Below, piece after piece: positions 9,680 through 19,703 of a stretch of 64,000 nucleotides of DNA. The DNA is from Halomonas nitroreducens. GTDB taxonomy: Bacteria; Pseudomonadota; Gammaproteobacteria; Pseudomonadales; Halomonadaceae. The stretch's first letter is position 1. Each line of letters opens with the position of its first letter. The position numbers and the translations under genes were made by a program. Under the pieces are notes generated by a model that made no database searches, was not told the origin of the DNA, and saw only the letters and a list, made by a program, of their open reading frames with translations. The stretch lies in assembly GCF_003966155.1 (NCBI RefSeq), contig NZ_RXNS01000003.1, positions 210,390 to 274,389 of the forward strand, in the 5' to 3' direction.

Positions 9680-11047
9680 TTACCTTGATGCATCCGAGCG
9701 CAGTGCGGCCACCACGGTTTCCATGCCGACACTGCGCGACCCCTTGACCAGCACGCTGGCCCCCGGCGGCAGATGGTGGAGGACGTGGCGCGTCAGCGCC
9801 TCCCGATCGTCGAAATGGCACCCCGCGTCGCCGAAGGCGTGGCTGGCAGGCCGCGCCGCCTCGCCGAGGGTGCCGAGGAAGTCGATTCCCTGTTCTCTTG
9901 CGTAACGCCCGACCTCGGCATGCAGCCGGTCAGAGGCTTCGCCCAGCTCTCCCATGGCTCCCAGCAGGCACCAGCGCGGCCCCGGCAGGGTGACCAGCAG
10001 GTCGAGGGCGGCCTTTACCGCCCCGGGGTTGGCGTTGTAGGTGTCGTCAAGCAGGCGCGACGCCCGGATTCCCGCCACGGCGCTGAGCCGCCCCGGCATC
10101 GGGGCCACGGCCGCGAGCCCGGCCAGGACATCCGCCTCGTCCAGTCCCATGGCCAGCGCCGCGCCGGCAGCGGCCAGGGCGTTGGCCACGTTGTGGCGCC
10201 CCAGCAGGGCCAGCTGGACCCGGCCGAGTTCGCGGCCGTCCAAGGACAGCGTGAAAGCATAGCGCCCGAGGGCATCGCAGGCCAGTGTCTCGGCGCGCAG
10301 ACGCGCCTCCCGGGCGAAGCCGAAGTCCAGCACCTCCCGGGGCGCGGCGAGACTCGCCCAGGTGGCAAAGTAGCGGTCGTCCCGGTTGAGCACTGCCACC
10401 CCGTCGCCAGGCAGCGACAGCAGGATCTCGCCCTTGGCCTGCGCGATCTGCCCCGGCCCGCCGAACTCGCCGACATGGGCCCCGGTGACGTTGGTGATCA
10501 CTGCCACACGGGGCTCGGCGAGGCCGGTCGTCCAGGCGATCTCGCCGAGGTGGTTGGCGCCGAGCTCGACCACCGCCTGGCGATGGCGTAACGACAGCTC
10601 GAGCAGCGTCAGGGGTGCGCCGATGTCATTGTTCAGGTTGCCGCGGGTGGCCAGGGTCTCGCCGCGGCGGGCGAGCAGCGTGGCCAGCATCTGCTTGACC
10701 GTGGTCTTGCCGCTGTTACCGGTGACGGCCACCAGGGGACCGCCCCAGGCACGGCGCCGCGCACGCCCCAGCAGGCCCAGTGCCAGCCGCGTGTCGGCCA
10801 CCTCGAGCTGCGGCAGGGTGTCGTCGACGCGCCGCTCGACCAGCGCCGCCACGGCGCCGGCTTCGCGGGCCTGGGCGAGGAAGTCATGGGCGTCGAAACG
10901 CGCGCCGCGCAGGGCCACGAACAGTGCCCCCGGGACCAGGCGGCGGGTATCGGTGACGATCTCGCTCACCGGGGCATCCTCCGCGGGCGGTGCCAGGCCG
11001 AGCGCCCGCGCCACCTCGCCCAGCGAGTCCAGGCCGACGCCGCTCAT
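9680..11047 (-). CDS. murF: UDP-MurNAc-tripeptide--D-alanyl-D-alanine ligase MurF
   Basis: Last Mur ligase; joins the D-Ala-D-Ala dipeptide made by Ddl to UDP-MurNAc-tripeptide. The 455-aa protein shows ALFVALRGARFDAHDFL in the N-terminal domain, the P-loop VTGNSGKTTVKQMLATLL, NLNNDIGAPLTLLEL, VELGANHLGEIAWT, LLGRHNVANALAA and DDTYNANPGAVKAAL. These are the full set of MurF signatures in order. The start overlaps the murE stop by 4 bp. No oddities. Confidence 0.97.
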   Translation of the reverse strand: MSGVGLDSLGEVARALGLAPPAEDAPVSEIVTDTRRLVPGALFVALRGARFDAHDFLAQAREAGAVAALVERRVDDTLPQLEVADTRLALGLLGRARRRAWGGPLVAVTGNSGKTTVKQMLATLLARRGETLATRGNLNNDIGAPLTLLELSLRHRQAVVELGANHLGEIAWTTGLAEPRVAVITNVTGAHVGEFGGPGQIAQAKGEILLSLPGDGVAVLNRDDRYFATWASLAAPREVLDFGFAREARLRAETLACDALGRYAFTLSLDGRELGRVQLALLGRHNVANALAAAGAALAMGLDEADVLAGLAAVAPMPGRLSAVAGIRASRLLDDTYNANPGAVKAALDLLVTLPGPRWCLLGAMGELGEASDRLHAEVGRYAREQGIDFLGTLGEAARPASHAFGDAGCHFDDREALTRHVLHHLPPGASVLVKGSRSVGMETVVAALRSDASR

Positions 11048-12561
11048 GGGGTCCCCTTCGCCGCACGGGTCGCCAGGGCGGCCTCGGCCTCGGCGAGGTC
11101 CGAGAAGGCATGGCGCACGCCGGCGATCTCCTGATAGGTCTCGTGCCCCTTGCCGGCGATCAGGATGACGTCCTCGTCGGCGGCCTCGCGAATCGTCTCG
11201 CGGATCGCCGCCGCGCGCCCGTCGCGCGTCCAGGCGGCATGGCGCGCCTCGGCCGAGAGGCCGTCGAGGATCTGTTCGCGAATCGCCGCCGGCGACTCAC
11301 CGCGGGGATTGTCGTCGGTGACCACCAGGCGGTCGGCATGGCGCTCGGCGGCGGCGGCCATCAGCGGCCGCTTGCCGCTGTCGCGATCCCCGCCACAGCC
11401 GAACAGGCACCATAGGCGCCCGCTGCCGGGCAGGTGGGCGCGCAGCGCCGCCAGGGCGTTCTCCAGGGCGTCGGGCGAATGGGCATAATCGATGACCACC
11501 ACGGGCCCCGCCTCGGTGGGTACGGCCTGCATGCGGCCGGGTACCGGGCCCAGCTCGGCGGCGGCGGCGAAGAGCGCCTCGAGGTCGGCACCGAGACCAT
11601 AGAGGGTGGCCATGGCCAGCAGGACATTGGTGAGGTTGAAGCGCCCCATCAGCGGCAGCTCGAGCACCCGCTCGCCATCGGGGGTGGCCACGATGGCCCG
11701 CTGCCCGCCGGGGTAGGGATCGGTATCCACCACTCGCAGGGTGACGGCCTCGTCCTCGCCCACCGCCAGGACGCGCACGCCCCCGGACAGGCCGGCCAGC
11801 ATCAGCCGTGCCAGGGGATCGTCGGCGTTGACCACCGCCAGCTCCAGCTCCGGGCGGCGGAAGAGCCGCGCCTTGGCCGCGGCGTAGGCGGTCATGCTGC
11901 CGTGATAGTCGAGATGGTCGCGGGTCAGGTTGGTGAAGACCGCGGCCTGCAGACGGCAGCCGTCGAGGCGCCCCTGCTCCAGCGCATGGGACGACACCTC
12001 CATGGCTACCCGCGTGACGCCCTCGCCGGCCAGCTCGCCGAGGGCGGCCTGCAGCGCCAGGGGACCCGGCGTGGTCAGCGCCCCCTGGTGCAGCGCCCCC
12101 GGGCGACCGTGGCCGAGGGTGCCGACCATGCCGGCATCGCGGCCCAGGGCCCGGCTAAGGGCGGCGATATAGTGAGTCACCGAACTCTTGCCGTTGGTGC
12201 CGGTGACGCCGATCAGCTCCAGGGCCTCGGGGACGGCGAAGAGGGCCCCGCCAAGCTCGCCGAGTCGCTGGCGCAGGTGCGGCAGCCACAGCACCCGGGG
12301 ATCGCCGGCCGCCGCGCCGCGGGCGGCACCGTCGTCATGGGCCAGCACCAGGGCGGCCCCCGCCGCCAGGGCGGCGGGCACGAAGTCACGGCCGTCGGCC
12401 GTCACCCCCGGTACTGCCAGGAAGACATCGCCCGGGGCCAGTGCCCGGCTATCCAGGCACAGCGACAGCCGCGCAGGCAGCTCGAGGTCGGCCAGCACCG
12501 CCCGGTGGTCCGGCCAGAACCGGGCCAGCTCGGCGATCAGGCGGGAGGCAGTCAGATCCAT
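11044..12561 (-). CDS. murE: UDP-MurNAc-L-Ala-D-Glu--2,6-diaminopimelate ligase MurE
   Basis: Third Mur ligase; adds the third stem-peptide residue. The 505-aa protein contains DSRALAPGDVFLAVPG, the P-loop GVTGTNGKSSVTHYIA, TTPGPLALQ, EVSSHALEQGR and FTNLTRDHLDYHGSM. It also has DYAHSPDALENAL and VVTDDNPRGESPAAI; the DNPR motif is the hallmark of enzymes selecting meso-diaminopimelate over lysine. The stem peptide is therefore inferred to be the Gram-negative mDAP type. It is 33 bp after ftsI and overlaps murF by 4 bp. Confidence 0.97.
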   Translation of the reverse strand: MDLTASRLIAELARFWPDHRAVLADLELPARLSLCLDSRALAPGDVFLAVPGVTADGRDFVPAALAAGAALVLAHDDGAARGAAAGDPRVLWLPHLRQRLGELGGALFAVPEALELIGVTGTNGKSSVTHYIAALSRALGRDAGMVGTLGHGRPGALHQGALTTPGPLALQAALGELAGEGVTRVAMEVSSHALEQGRLDGCRLQAAVFTNLTRDHLDYHGSMTAYAAAKARLFRRPELELAVVNADDPLARLMLAGLSGGVRVLAVGEDEAVTLRVVDTDPYPGGQRAIVATPDGERVLELPLMGRFNLTNVLLAMATLYGLGADLEALFAAAAELGPVPGRMQAVPTEAGPVVVIDYAHSPDALENALAALRAHLPGSGRLWCLFGCGGDRDSGKRPLMAAAAERHADRLVVTDDNPRGESPAAIREQILDGLSAEARHAAWTRDGRAAAIRETIREAADEDVILIAGKGHETYQEIAGVRHAFSDLAEAEAALATRAAKGTP

Positions 12562-12594
12562 GGGCGTCTCTCGTCACGGGAAGAAAGGAAGGAA

Positions 12595-14331
12595 TCAGGT
12601 GGCATCGTCGACCGGCTCCCGGTCACCGGCCACCCGGTCGGGCGGCACATCGAGGATCCGCAGGGCGTTGCCGGCCACCCGGGAGAACACCGGGGCCGCG
12701 ATCGCGCCGCCGTAGTAGGCGTCGCCGCGGGGGTGGTCGATCATCACCACGGCGATCAGGCGGGGATCGGAGACCGGGGCGATGCCGACGAACAGCGAAC
12801 GGTAGGCGTCCTCCTGATAGCCGCTGCCGCCGGTCTTGCGCACCGTCCCGGTCTTGCCCGCCACGCTGTAGCCGGGCACCAGGCCCCGCCGGGCGCCGGT
12901 GCCGGGAGCCACCACCTCATCCATCATGCCGAGCACGCGGTCGGCGACGTCGGGCCGGATCACTGGCTCGCCGCGGGGCGGCTGGGCCAGGCGCAGCAGG
13001 GAGGGCGGCAGCCGCTCGCCGTGGTTGGCGATCGCCGTGTAGGCACTGGCCAGCTGCAGGGCCGAGACCGACAGGCCATAGCCGTAGGAGAGCGCCGCCC
13101 ACTGGCTGCTGGACCAGCGCACCGGCGCCGGCAGGCTGCCGGTGGCCTCCCCCGGGAAACCGGTCCCGGGGGCCTGGTCGAAGCCCAGCGCCCGGTAGCG
13201 CTCCGGGACCACCGGGTCGTCGAGCTGCAGGGTCAGCTTGGCCATGCCGATGTTGGACGACTTGCGCAGGATCCCGGCCAGGCTCAGCTCGCCATTGTTG
13301 GAGACGTCCTTGATGGTGAAGCGGTCGATACGCATCCAGCCCGGCGAGGTGTCGACCACGGTGTCGGGCGGAAACTGGCCGGTCTCCAGCAGGGCCGACA
13401 TCGCCAGGGGCTTCATCACCGACCCGGGCTCGAAGACATCGACGATGGCCCGGTTGCGCAGGCCCTGGGGGTCGATGCCGGCACGGTTGTTGGGGTTGTA
13501 GGATGGCTGGTTGGCCATGGCCAGCACCTCGCCGGTCTTGGCATCCATCATCACCAGCACGCCGCCGTCGGCGTCGTTCTCGTCCACTGCCGCCTTGAGC
13601 TCGCGGTAGGCCATGTACTGGAGCCGCTGGTCGATGGCGAGCGTCAGGTCACCGCCGGGCTCGGCCTCGCGGAGCACTTCGAGGTCGCGGACCAGCCGGC
13701 CCCGGCGGTCCTTGACCACGCGTCGCCGGCCGGGCACACCGGCCAGGTAGGGCTGATAGGCCAGCTCGAGGCCCTCCTGGCCCTGGTCATCGACGTTGGT
13801 CACGCCGATCAGCTGGGCGATCACCTCGCCGGTCGGATAGTAGCGCTTGTATTCCTCGCGCTTGTGGACACCGGGCACGCGCAGGTCGAGCACGCGCTGG
13901 GCGGCCTCGGGCGTCATGCGCCGCCGCAGGTACATGAACTCGCGATCCCGATAGCGCTCGATGCGTGCGTTGAGGGCGTCCAGGTCCTGCCCCAGGGCGC
14001 GAGCCAGCTGCAGGCGCTGAATGCCGTCCTCGGGCAGGTCCTGGGGGTTGGCCCAGAGGGTTACCACCGGCGTGGAGATGGCCAGGGGATCGCCATGGCG
14101 GTCGGTGATCATGCCCCGGTGGGCCGGGATCGCGTCGACGCGCAGGGTCCGGGCATCGCCCTGGCCCTGCAGGAAGGAACGGTCGAAGACATGCAGGTCG
14201 ACGATGCGCCCGGCCAGCAGGGCCAGGCCGACCAGCACCAGGGTCATCATCACCCGGTAGCGGGCCTTGCCCATGGGCGCCATGGGCGGCGGCTTGCGCG
14301 GTGACACGGCCGGGCGCGGGGACTGGCTCAT
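12595..14331 (-). CDS. ftsI: Septal peptidoglycan D,D-transpeptidase FtsI (PBP3)
   Basis: Class B penicillin-binding protein that cross-links septal peptidoglycan with FtsW. The 578-aa protein has a short cytoplasmic N-terminus, one membrane span near residues 27-45 (MTLVLVGLALLAGRIVDL), and a PBP dimerisation domain with RGMITDRHGDPLAIS. The transpeptidase motifs are all present: SxxK in PGSVMKPLAM, SxN in RKSSNIGM, and KTGT in VAGKTGTVRK. The start at 14331 (MSQSPRPAV) overlaps the ftsL stop by 4 bp. An open frame extending to 14556 runs through ftsL and is rejected. Confidence 0.97.
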   Translation of the reverse strand: MSQSPRPAVSPRKPPPMAPMGKARYRVMMTLVLVGLALLAGRIVDLHVFDRSFLQGQGDARTLRVDAIPAHRGMITDRHGDPLAISTPVVTLWANPQDLPEDGIQRLQLARALGQDLDALNARIERYRDREFMYLRRRMTPEAAQRVLDLRVPGVHKREEYKRYYPTGEVIAQLIGVTNVDDQGQEGLELAYQPYLAGVPGRRRVVKDRRGRLVRDLEVLREAEPGGDLTLAIDQRLQYMAYRELKAAVDENDADGGVLVMMDAKTGEVLAMANQPSYNPNNRAGIDPQGLRNRAIVDVFEPGSVMKPLAMSALLETGQFPPDTVVDTSPGWMRIDRFTIKDVSNNGELSLAGILRKSSNIGMAKLTLQLDDPVVPERYRALGFDQAPGTGFPGEATGSLPAPVRWSSSQWAALSYGYGLSVSALQLASAYTAIANHGERLPPSLLRLAQPPRGEPVIRPDVADRVLGMMDEVVAPGTGARRGLVPGYSVAGKTGTVRKTGGSGYQEDAYRSLFVGIAPVSDPRLIAVVMIDHPRGDAYYGGAIAAPVFSRVAGNALRILDVPPDRVAGDREPVDDAT

Positions 14332-14648
14332 GGCCGGATCACCTCCACTTCGTCGATCTCCGGCAGGCGCATCTCCAGGCGCTGGGTGGCCAGGCGCTCG
14401 ATGCGCGCCGGGGACGACCAGGCACCCTCCTCGAGCAACAGCTGCCCCCATTCGGTCTGCAGCTGCTGGTGCTCGCGTTCGAGGTGCTGGAGGCGTGCGT
14501 ACTGGTCGCGGGTCAGGTGGCTGGTGGCAATCACCGTCAGCGCCGAGCCCAGGCACGCAAGCAGCAGCACGCCGTTGCCGATCAGCGCCAGGCTGGGACG
14601 CAGGCGCAGCGGCCAGGCGAAGGCGGAGGCGTGTCGTCCCTGAGCCAT
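14328..14648 (-). CDS. ftsL: Cell division protein FtsL
   Basis: Small bitopic divisome protein that forms the FtsQ-FtsB-FtsL complex and activates FtsWI. The 106-aa product has a single membrane span at about residues 20-43 (LALIGNGVLLLACLGSALTVIA). A periplasmic coiled coil follows, rich in Glu, Gln and Leu (YARLQHLEREHQQLQTEW). The C-terminus RIERLATQRLEMRLPEIDEV is typical of proteobacterial FtsL. It lies 8 bp after rsmH and overlaps ftsI by 4 bp; sequence is poorly conserved in this family, so position is part of the evidence. Confidence 0.93.
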   Translation of the reverse strand: MAQGRHASAFAWPLRLRPSLALIGNGVLLLACLGSALTVIATSHLTRDQYARLQHLEREHQQLQTEWGQLLLEEGAWSSPARIERLATQRLEMRLPEIDEVEVIRP

Positions 14649-14656
14649 GGCGAGCC

Positions 14657-15613
14657 TCAGTAGCGTTTGCGCGCCGCGCGCATCACCGCGCTACGGGCGC
14701 GGGGATTGGCCTCGACCTCCGCCGCGCCGGGACGGCGCGCCTTGCCCAGGGCCTCGAGGCGGCGCTGGATCTGGTCATCGCGCAGGGGCACGCCACGTGG
14801 CAGGTGGGTATCGCCACGCACATGGTCGCGGATGAAGCGCTTGACGCGGCGATCCTCCAGGGAATGGAAGCTGATCACCACCAGGTGCCCCCCCGGGGCC
14901 AGGGCCTCCAGGGCCGCTGTCAGGGCGGCGTCGAGCTGGTCCAGCTCGCCGTTGACCTGGATACGCAACGCCTGGAAGGCCCGGGTCGCCGGGTGCTTGC
15001 CCTTCTCCCAGGCGGGATGGGCGGCCTTGATCACCTCGGCGAGGTCCGCGGTGCGGGTGAAGGGCCGCTCGCCGCGGCGCGTGACGATGGCCCGTGCCAG
15101 CCGGCGGGCGAAGCGCTCCTCGCCGTAGGTCTTGAAGACCCGGGCGATCTCGCCCTCGTCGGCCCGGGCGAGCCAGTCCGCAGCGCTCTCGCCTCGGGTC
15201 GGGTCCATGCGCATGTCGAGGGGACCATCGCGCAGGAAGCTGAACCCGCGCTCCGGGTCATCCAGCTGGGGCGAGGACACCCCGACATCGAGCAGGATGC
15301 CGGCGAGCCGGCCGTGGAGGTCATGCTGGCGGGCGAAGTCTCCCAGGCGGGCGAAATCGCCGCGCTCGATGGCGAAGCGGGGATCAGCGATGGCCGCCGC
15401 CTCGGCGATGGCCTGAGGATCGCGATCGATGGCCAGCAGGCGCCCCTCCGGCGCCAGGCGCTCGAGGATCGCCCGGGAGTGACCGCCGCGCCCGAAGGTG
15501 CCGTCGAGGTAGGCGCCGGTCGGCTCATGGACCAGGGCATCGACCGCGCCGTCGAGGAGCACGCTGGCATGGCGAAAACCGCGGGCGGGGTGTTCGGGAG
15601 CGGATGACGGCAT
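14657..15613 (-). CDS. rsmH: 16S rRNA (cytosine(1402)-N(4))-methyltransferase RsmH
   Basis: SAM-dependent enzyme that N4-methylates C1402 in the decoding centre of 16S rRNA; RsmI, encoded just upstream, 2'-O-methylates the same nucleotide. The 318-aa product begins [20 protein letters not shown]. It has the SAM motif [16 protein letters not shown], then [30 protein letters not shown] [13 protein letters not shown], and [17 protein letters not shown] chose ATG 15613 (preceded by GAGAAG) because conserved sequence begins there; the frame stays open to 15661. It is the first gene of this dcw cluster; mraZ, normally before it, is absent. Confidence 0.96.
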   Translation of the reverse strand: MPSSAPEHPARGFRHASVLLDGAVDALVHEPTGAYLDGTFGRGGHSRAILERLAPEGRLLAIDRDPQAIAEAAAIADPRFAIERGDFARLGDFARQHDLHGRLAGILLDVGVSSPQLDDPERGFSFLRDGPLDMRMDPTRGESAADWLARADEGEIARVFKTYGEERFARRLARAIVTRRGERPFTRTADLAEVIKAAHPAWEKGKHPATRAFQALRIQVNGELDQLDAALTAALEALAPGGHLVVISFHSLEDRRVKRFIRDHVRGDTHLPRGVPLRDDQIQRRLEALGKARRPGAAEVEANPRARSAVMRAARKRY

Positions 15614-15665
15614 GCACTTCTCGTTGGCGGCTGGCAGGGACCGTGCGCGACGGCGAAACAAAGAT

Positions 15666-16028
<363 letters not shown>

Positions 16029-16035
16029 CGCGGCA

Positions 16036-16064
16036 AGCATACCAGCGCCTCGACCCCCTCTCAA
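16036..16064 (-). promoter_or_regulatory. Sigma-70 promoter of rnpB
   Basis: On the minus strand a -35 TTGAGA (16064-16059), a 17-bp spacer and an extended -10 TGGTATGCT (hexamer 16041-16036) lie so that transcription would begin seven bases later, at the first base of the RNase P RNA. The -35 overlaps the rsmI stop codon. Confidence 0.7.
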
Positions 16065-16918
16065 TCCCCGTCCTTGAGCGCCTGGGCCCGGGCATACCAG
16101 GCCTTCTTGGCGCCGCCCAGGGTACGTGCCGCCACCGCGGCGGCCTGCTTGACCCCGACGCCCTCGGCCAGCAGGGCCGCGAGCAGCGCGTCGGCCTCGA
16201 TGGCCGCGGCCTCGCCGGCCTCCCGCGGTGCGGCCCCGGCCACCATGATCACGAACTCGCCACGGGCCTGGTCCGGGTCTTCGGCCAGGCGCTCCAGCAA
16301 GGCCTCGGCACTGCCCTCCAGAAAGGTCTCGAAGGTCTTGGTCAGCTCCCGGGCCAGCACTACCCGACGCGCCCCCAGGGTGGCGGCCAGATCGGAGAGG
16401 GTGTCGCGGATGCGGTGCGGGGACTCGTAGAACACCAGGGTCTCGTCACGCTCGGCCAGGGCCTCGAGGCGGGCCCGGCGCGCCCCGCCCTTGGCGGGCA
16501 GGAAGCCGCTGAACAGGAAGCGGTCCGTGGGCAGCCCGGCTGCGGACAGCGCCGCCACCAGGGCGCAGGCCCCGGGCACCGGCACGATCCGCCGCCCCCG
16601 GGCGCGCAGCTCGCGCACCAGCACGAAGCCGGGGTCGCTGATCAGCGGGGTGCCGGCATCGCTGACCAGGGCGACGGCCTCCCCGGCCACCAGCCGGGCA
16701 TCGAGCTGGTCGACCCGGGCGGCCTCGTTGTGCTCATGCAGCGACAGCATGGCCGGCGCGATGCCCAGGTGGCGCAGCAGCCGGGCCGTGTGGCGGGTGT
16801 CCTCGGCGGCCACCAGGGCAACCTCGGCCAGCACCCGGGCGGCCCGGGGGCTCAGGTCATCCAGATTCCCAATCGGCGTGGCGACCACGTACAATATCCC
16901 TTCATCGGCGTCTGACAT
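16061..16918 (-). CDS. rsmI: 16S rRNA (cytidine(1402)-2'-O)-methyltransferase RsmI
   Basis: Tetrapyrrole-methylase-fold SAM enzyme that 2'-O-methylates C1402 of 16S rRNA. The 285-aa protein starts MSDADEGILYVVATPIGNLDD; the VATPIGNLDDLSPRA motif is diagnostic. It continues with VAAEDTRHTARLLRHLGI, LVSDAGTPLISDPGFVLV, PVPGACALVAALSAAGLPTDRF, FYESPHRI and ELTKTFETFLEG. Length matches the family. It is divergent from lpoA, 47 bp apart, as in the E. coli yraL-yraM region, and its stop codon overlaps the rnpB promoter. Confidence 0.96.
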   Translation of the reverse strand: MSDADEGILYVVATPIGNLDDLSPRAARVLAEVALVAAEDTRHTARLLRHLGIAPAMLSLHEHNEAARVDQLDARLVAGEAVALVSDAGTPLISDPGFVLVRELRARGRRIVPVPGACALVAALSAAGLPTDRFLFSGFLPAKGGARRARLEALAERDETLVFYESPHRIRDTLSDLAATLGARRVVLARELTKTFETFLEGSAEALLERLAEDPDQARGEFVIMVAGAAPREAGEAAAIEADALLAALLAEGVGVKQAAAVAARTLGGAKKAWYARAQALKDGD

Positions 16919-16965
16919 TTCGGCTCCCTGGGATGCATTCCGGACATGAGGACAAGGAAGGATTC

Positions 16966-18729
16966 ATGAAGATCTCGTCACGCGGCCCCCTGGCCGCTGC
17001 GCTTATGGCGCTGCTTCTCGCCGGCTGCGGCCTGCAGCCCGGCATCACCCAGCGTGCGCCCGTCGGCGACCCGGACCAGCTGCTCCAGCAGGCCGAACAG
17101 CAGGCCCCCGAGCAGGCCGCCCTGTCCCGGCTCGAGGCGGCGGACATCCTAGCACGCCAGGGACGTCGCCCCCAGGCGCTGGACGTCGCCAAGGAGATCG
17201 ACGACGCGCGCCTGCCGACCGAGGCCCGCCGCCGCTGGGCCCTGTTGCTGTCCGACCTCGGCGAGACCGAGGACGACCCCTGGGCGGTGATCCAGGCCAC
17301 CCAGCTCCTCGACGAGGTCGAGCTGCCCCGCGAGGCAGCCAACCGGCTACGCGAGCGCCAGGGCCGCGCCCTCGGCCAGGTCGACGAACCCCAGGCGGCG
17401 GCGGGAGTGCTGATGCGCCTCCAGGCCGACACCGACCGCCGGGACCTCAACGACCCCATCTGGGAGCAGCTCTCGCGACTCGCCCCCGGCAGCATCGCCG
17501 AGCTGCGCGACGGCGCCGACGAGGCGACCCTCGCCTGGCTCGACCTAGCCGACCTGGTGCGCACCAGCAGCGGCGATATCGAGCGTCTCTTCACGCGTCT
17601 CGATGTCTGGCGCAACCGCCACCCGGAGCACCCGGCCGCCCGCCGCCTGCCCGCGGACATCCTGGCCCTGCGTGAACTGCGCGGACAGGAGGTCCGCCAT
17701 ATCGCGGTCTTCCTGCCCGAGTCCGGCCCCCTGGCCGGCGTCGCCGACGCCATCGAGGAAGGCCTGCGCGCCCACCACCTGAATGCCGTGAACAGCGGCG
17801 CCAGCGGCACCCAGCTGACCTTCCTCGACTCCGCCCAGGGGGGCCTCGACGCCCTCTACCAGGAGGCTCGGAACCGGGGCGCCCAGGTGGTGGTCGGGCC
17901 GCTGGACAAGGAAGCCGTCAGCGCCCTCGAGCGCCGCGACCGGGTACCGATGCCGACGCTCGCGCTCAACTATGGCGAGGCCGAGCGCAACGGCGCCGAA
18001 GGGCTCTTCCAGTACGGCCTCTCCGCCGAGGACGAGGCCCGCCAGGTGGCGGCCCGCGCCCGCCTCGACGGGCATCGAACGGCCTCGCTGCTGGTGCCGG
18101 ACAACGCCTGGGGCCGGCGGGTCGGCGAGGCCTTCGCGACCGCCTGGCAGGACCGCGACGGCGACATCGCCAACGCCGTACGCTACAACCCGGGCATTCC
18201 GGCCACCGAGAGCACCCGCCGCGCCCTGGGCGAGAACCGGGCCGACCTGCTCTTCCTGCTCGCCCTGCCCGACTACGCCCGCCAGGTCCCGCCGACCATC
18301 GATTACTATGCCTACGAGCAGGGCCTGCCGGTGTACGCCACTTCCCATCTCTACGAGGGACGCCCGCAGCCGCGCCTGGACCAGGACCTCAATGGCGTGA
18401 TGTTCGTCGACATTCCCTGGCAGATCCCCGATGCCGCCGTGGGCGGGGAGGACGCCCTGCCCTTCCTGGCGAGCTACCGTCAGCTGCGCGAGGAGTCCGA
18501 TCCGACCATGTTCCGGCTGATGGCCATGGGCGTCGATGCCTACGAGCTGGCCCGCCGTCTGCCGCAATTCCAGGCGATCCCGGGCAGCGAGCTGTTTGGC
18601 GCCACCGGCACGCTGAGTGCGGGGGAGGACGGCCGCATCCATCGCAGCCTGCCCTGGGCCCGCTTCGTCGACGGCGTTCCCCAGCCGGTGCTCGGCTCGC
18701 GGTTGCTGGACGATGAAGAGCCCCGTTGA
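16966..18729 (+). CDS. lpoA: Penicillin-binding protein activator LpoA (LppC family lipoprotein)
   Basis: Outer-membrane lipoprotein that reaches through the periplasm to stimulate PBP1A. The 587-aa product has a lipoprotein signal peptide ending in the lipobox LAGC, with lipidated Cys21. A helical TPR-like N-terminal domain rich in Gln, Ala and Arg extends to about residue 240. A periplasmic-binding-protein-like C-terminal domain begins near HIAVFLPESGPLAGVADAI and includes VVGPLDKEAVSAL and ATSHLYEGRPQPRLDQDL. I start at ATG 16966, preceded by AAGGAAGG; the frame opens earlier at 16933. The 3' end overlaps yraN by 17 bp. Confidence 0.93.
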   Translation: MKISSRGPLAAALMALLLAGCGLQPGITQRAPVGDPDQLLQQAEQQAPEQAALSRLEAADILARQGRRPQALDVAKEIDDARLPTEARRRWALLLSDLGETEDDPWAVIQATQLLDEVELPREAANRLRERQGRALGQVDEPQAAAGVLMRLQADTDRRDLNDPIWEQLSRLAPGSIAELRDGADEATLAWLDLADLVRTSSGDIERLFTRLDVWRNRHPEHPAARRLPADILALRELRGQEVRHIAVFLPESGPLAGVADAIEEGLRAHHLNAVNSGASGTQLTFLDSAQGGLDALYQEARNRGAQVVVGPLDKEAVSALERRDRVPMPTLALNYGEAERNGAEGLFQYGLSAEDEARQVAARARLDGHRTASLLVPDNAWGRRVGEAFATAWQDRDGDIANAVRYNPGIPATESTRRALGENRADLLFLLALPDYARQVPPTIDYYAYEQGLPVYATSHLYEGRPQPRLDQDLNGVMFVDIPWQIPDAAVGGEDALPFLASYRQLREESDPTMFRLMAMGVDAYELARRLPQFQAIPGSELFGATGTLSAGEDGRIHRSLPWARFVDGVPQPVLGSRLLDDEEPR

Positions 18730-19081
18730 CGCCCACGCCCGCGGGGCGCAGGTCGAGCGCCTCGCCGCCGACTGGCTGGCCGCTCGTGGCCTCATCCTCG
18801 AGGCCCGCAACCAGCACGCCCACGGTGGCGAACTCGACCTGGTGATGCGCGATGGCGAGACCCTGGTCTTTGTCGAGGTACGCCACCGCACCGACAGCCG
18901 CCATGGCCATCCCCTCGAGACCATCACGCCGGCCAAGCAGCGCCGCCTGATCCGGGCGGCGCGTTTTTATCTCCAGCGCAACCGGCTATCATGTGCCTGC
19001 CGCTTCGATGTGCTGGCCGTCACCGGCACGCCGCCCCGCCTCGAGTTCGAGTGGGTGGCGGGCGCCTTCGAAGCGTTCTGA
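18713..19081 (+). CDS. yraN: UPF0102 family protein YraN (Holliday-junction resolvase-like fold)
   Basis: A 122-aa member of the UPF0102/YraN family, which has the PD-(D/E)xK nuclease fold; its cellular role is not established. The protein starts MKSPVDAHARGAQVERLAAD. It carries the fold core: GxxxExxA near the start, GGELDLVMRDGETLVFVEVRHR with the metal-binding Asp and the E-x-R motif, and TPAKQRRLIRAARFYL. It overlaps the end of lpoA and lies 24 bp before diaA, as in E. coli. Confidence 0.9.
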   Translation: MKSPVDAHARGAQVERLAADWLAARGLILEARNQHAHGGELDLVMRDGETLVFVEVRHRTDSRHGHPLETITPAKQRRLIRAARFYLQRNRLSCACRFDVLAVTGTPPRLEFEWVAGAFEAF

Positions 19082-19699
<618 letters not shown>

Positions 19700-19703
19700 T
19701 TTC

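Noticed and set aside
11434..14304. Open frame of 956 codons on the plus strand opposite murE-ftsI
   Set aside because: Antisense shadow of two certain genes; composition is His/Gly/Gln-rich with no recognisable motif.
12595..14556. A longer FtsI starting within ftsL
   Set aside because: The extra residues have no similarity to FtsI and ftsL occupies that DNA; ATG 14331 overlaps the ftsL stop as expected.
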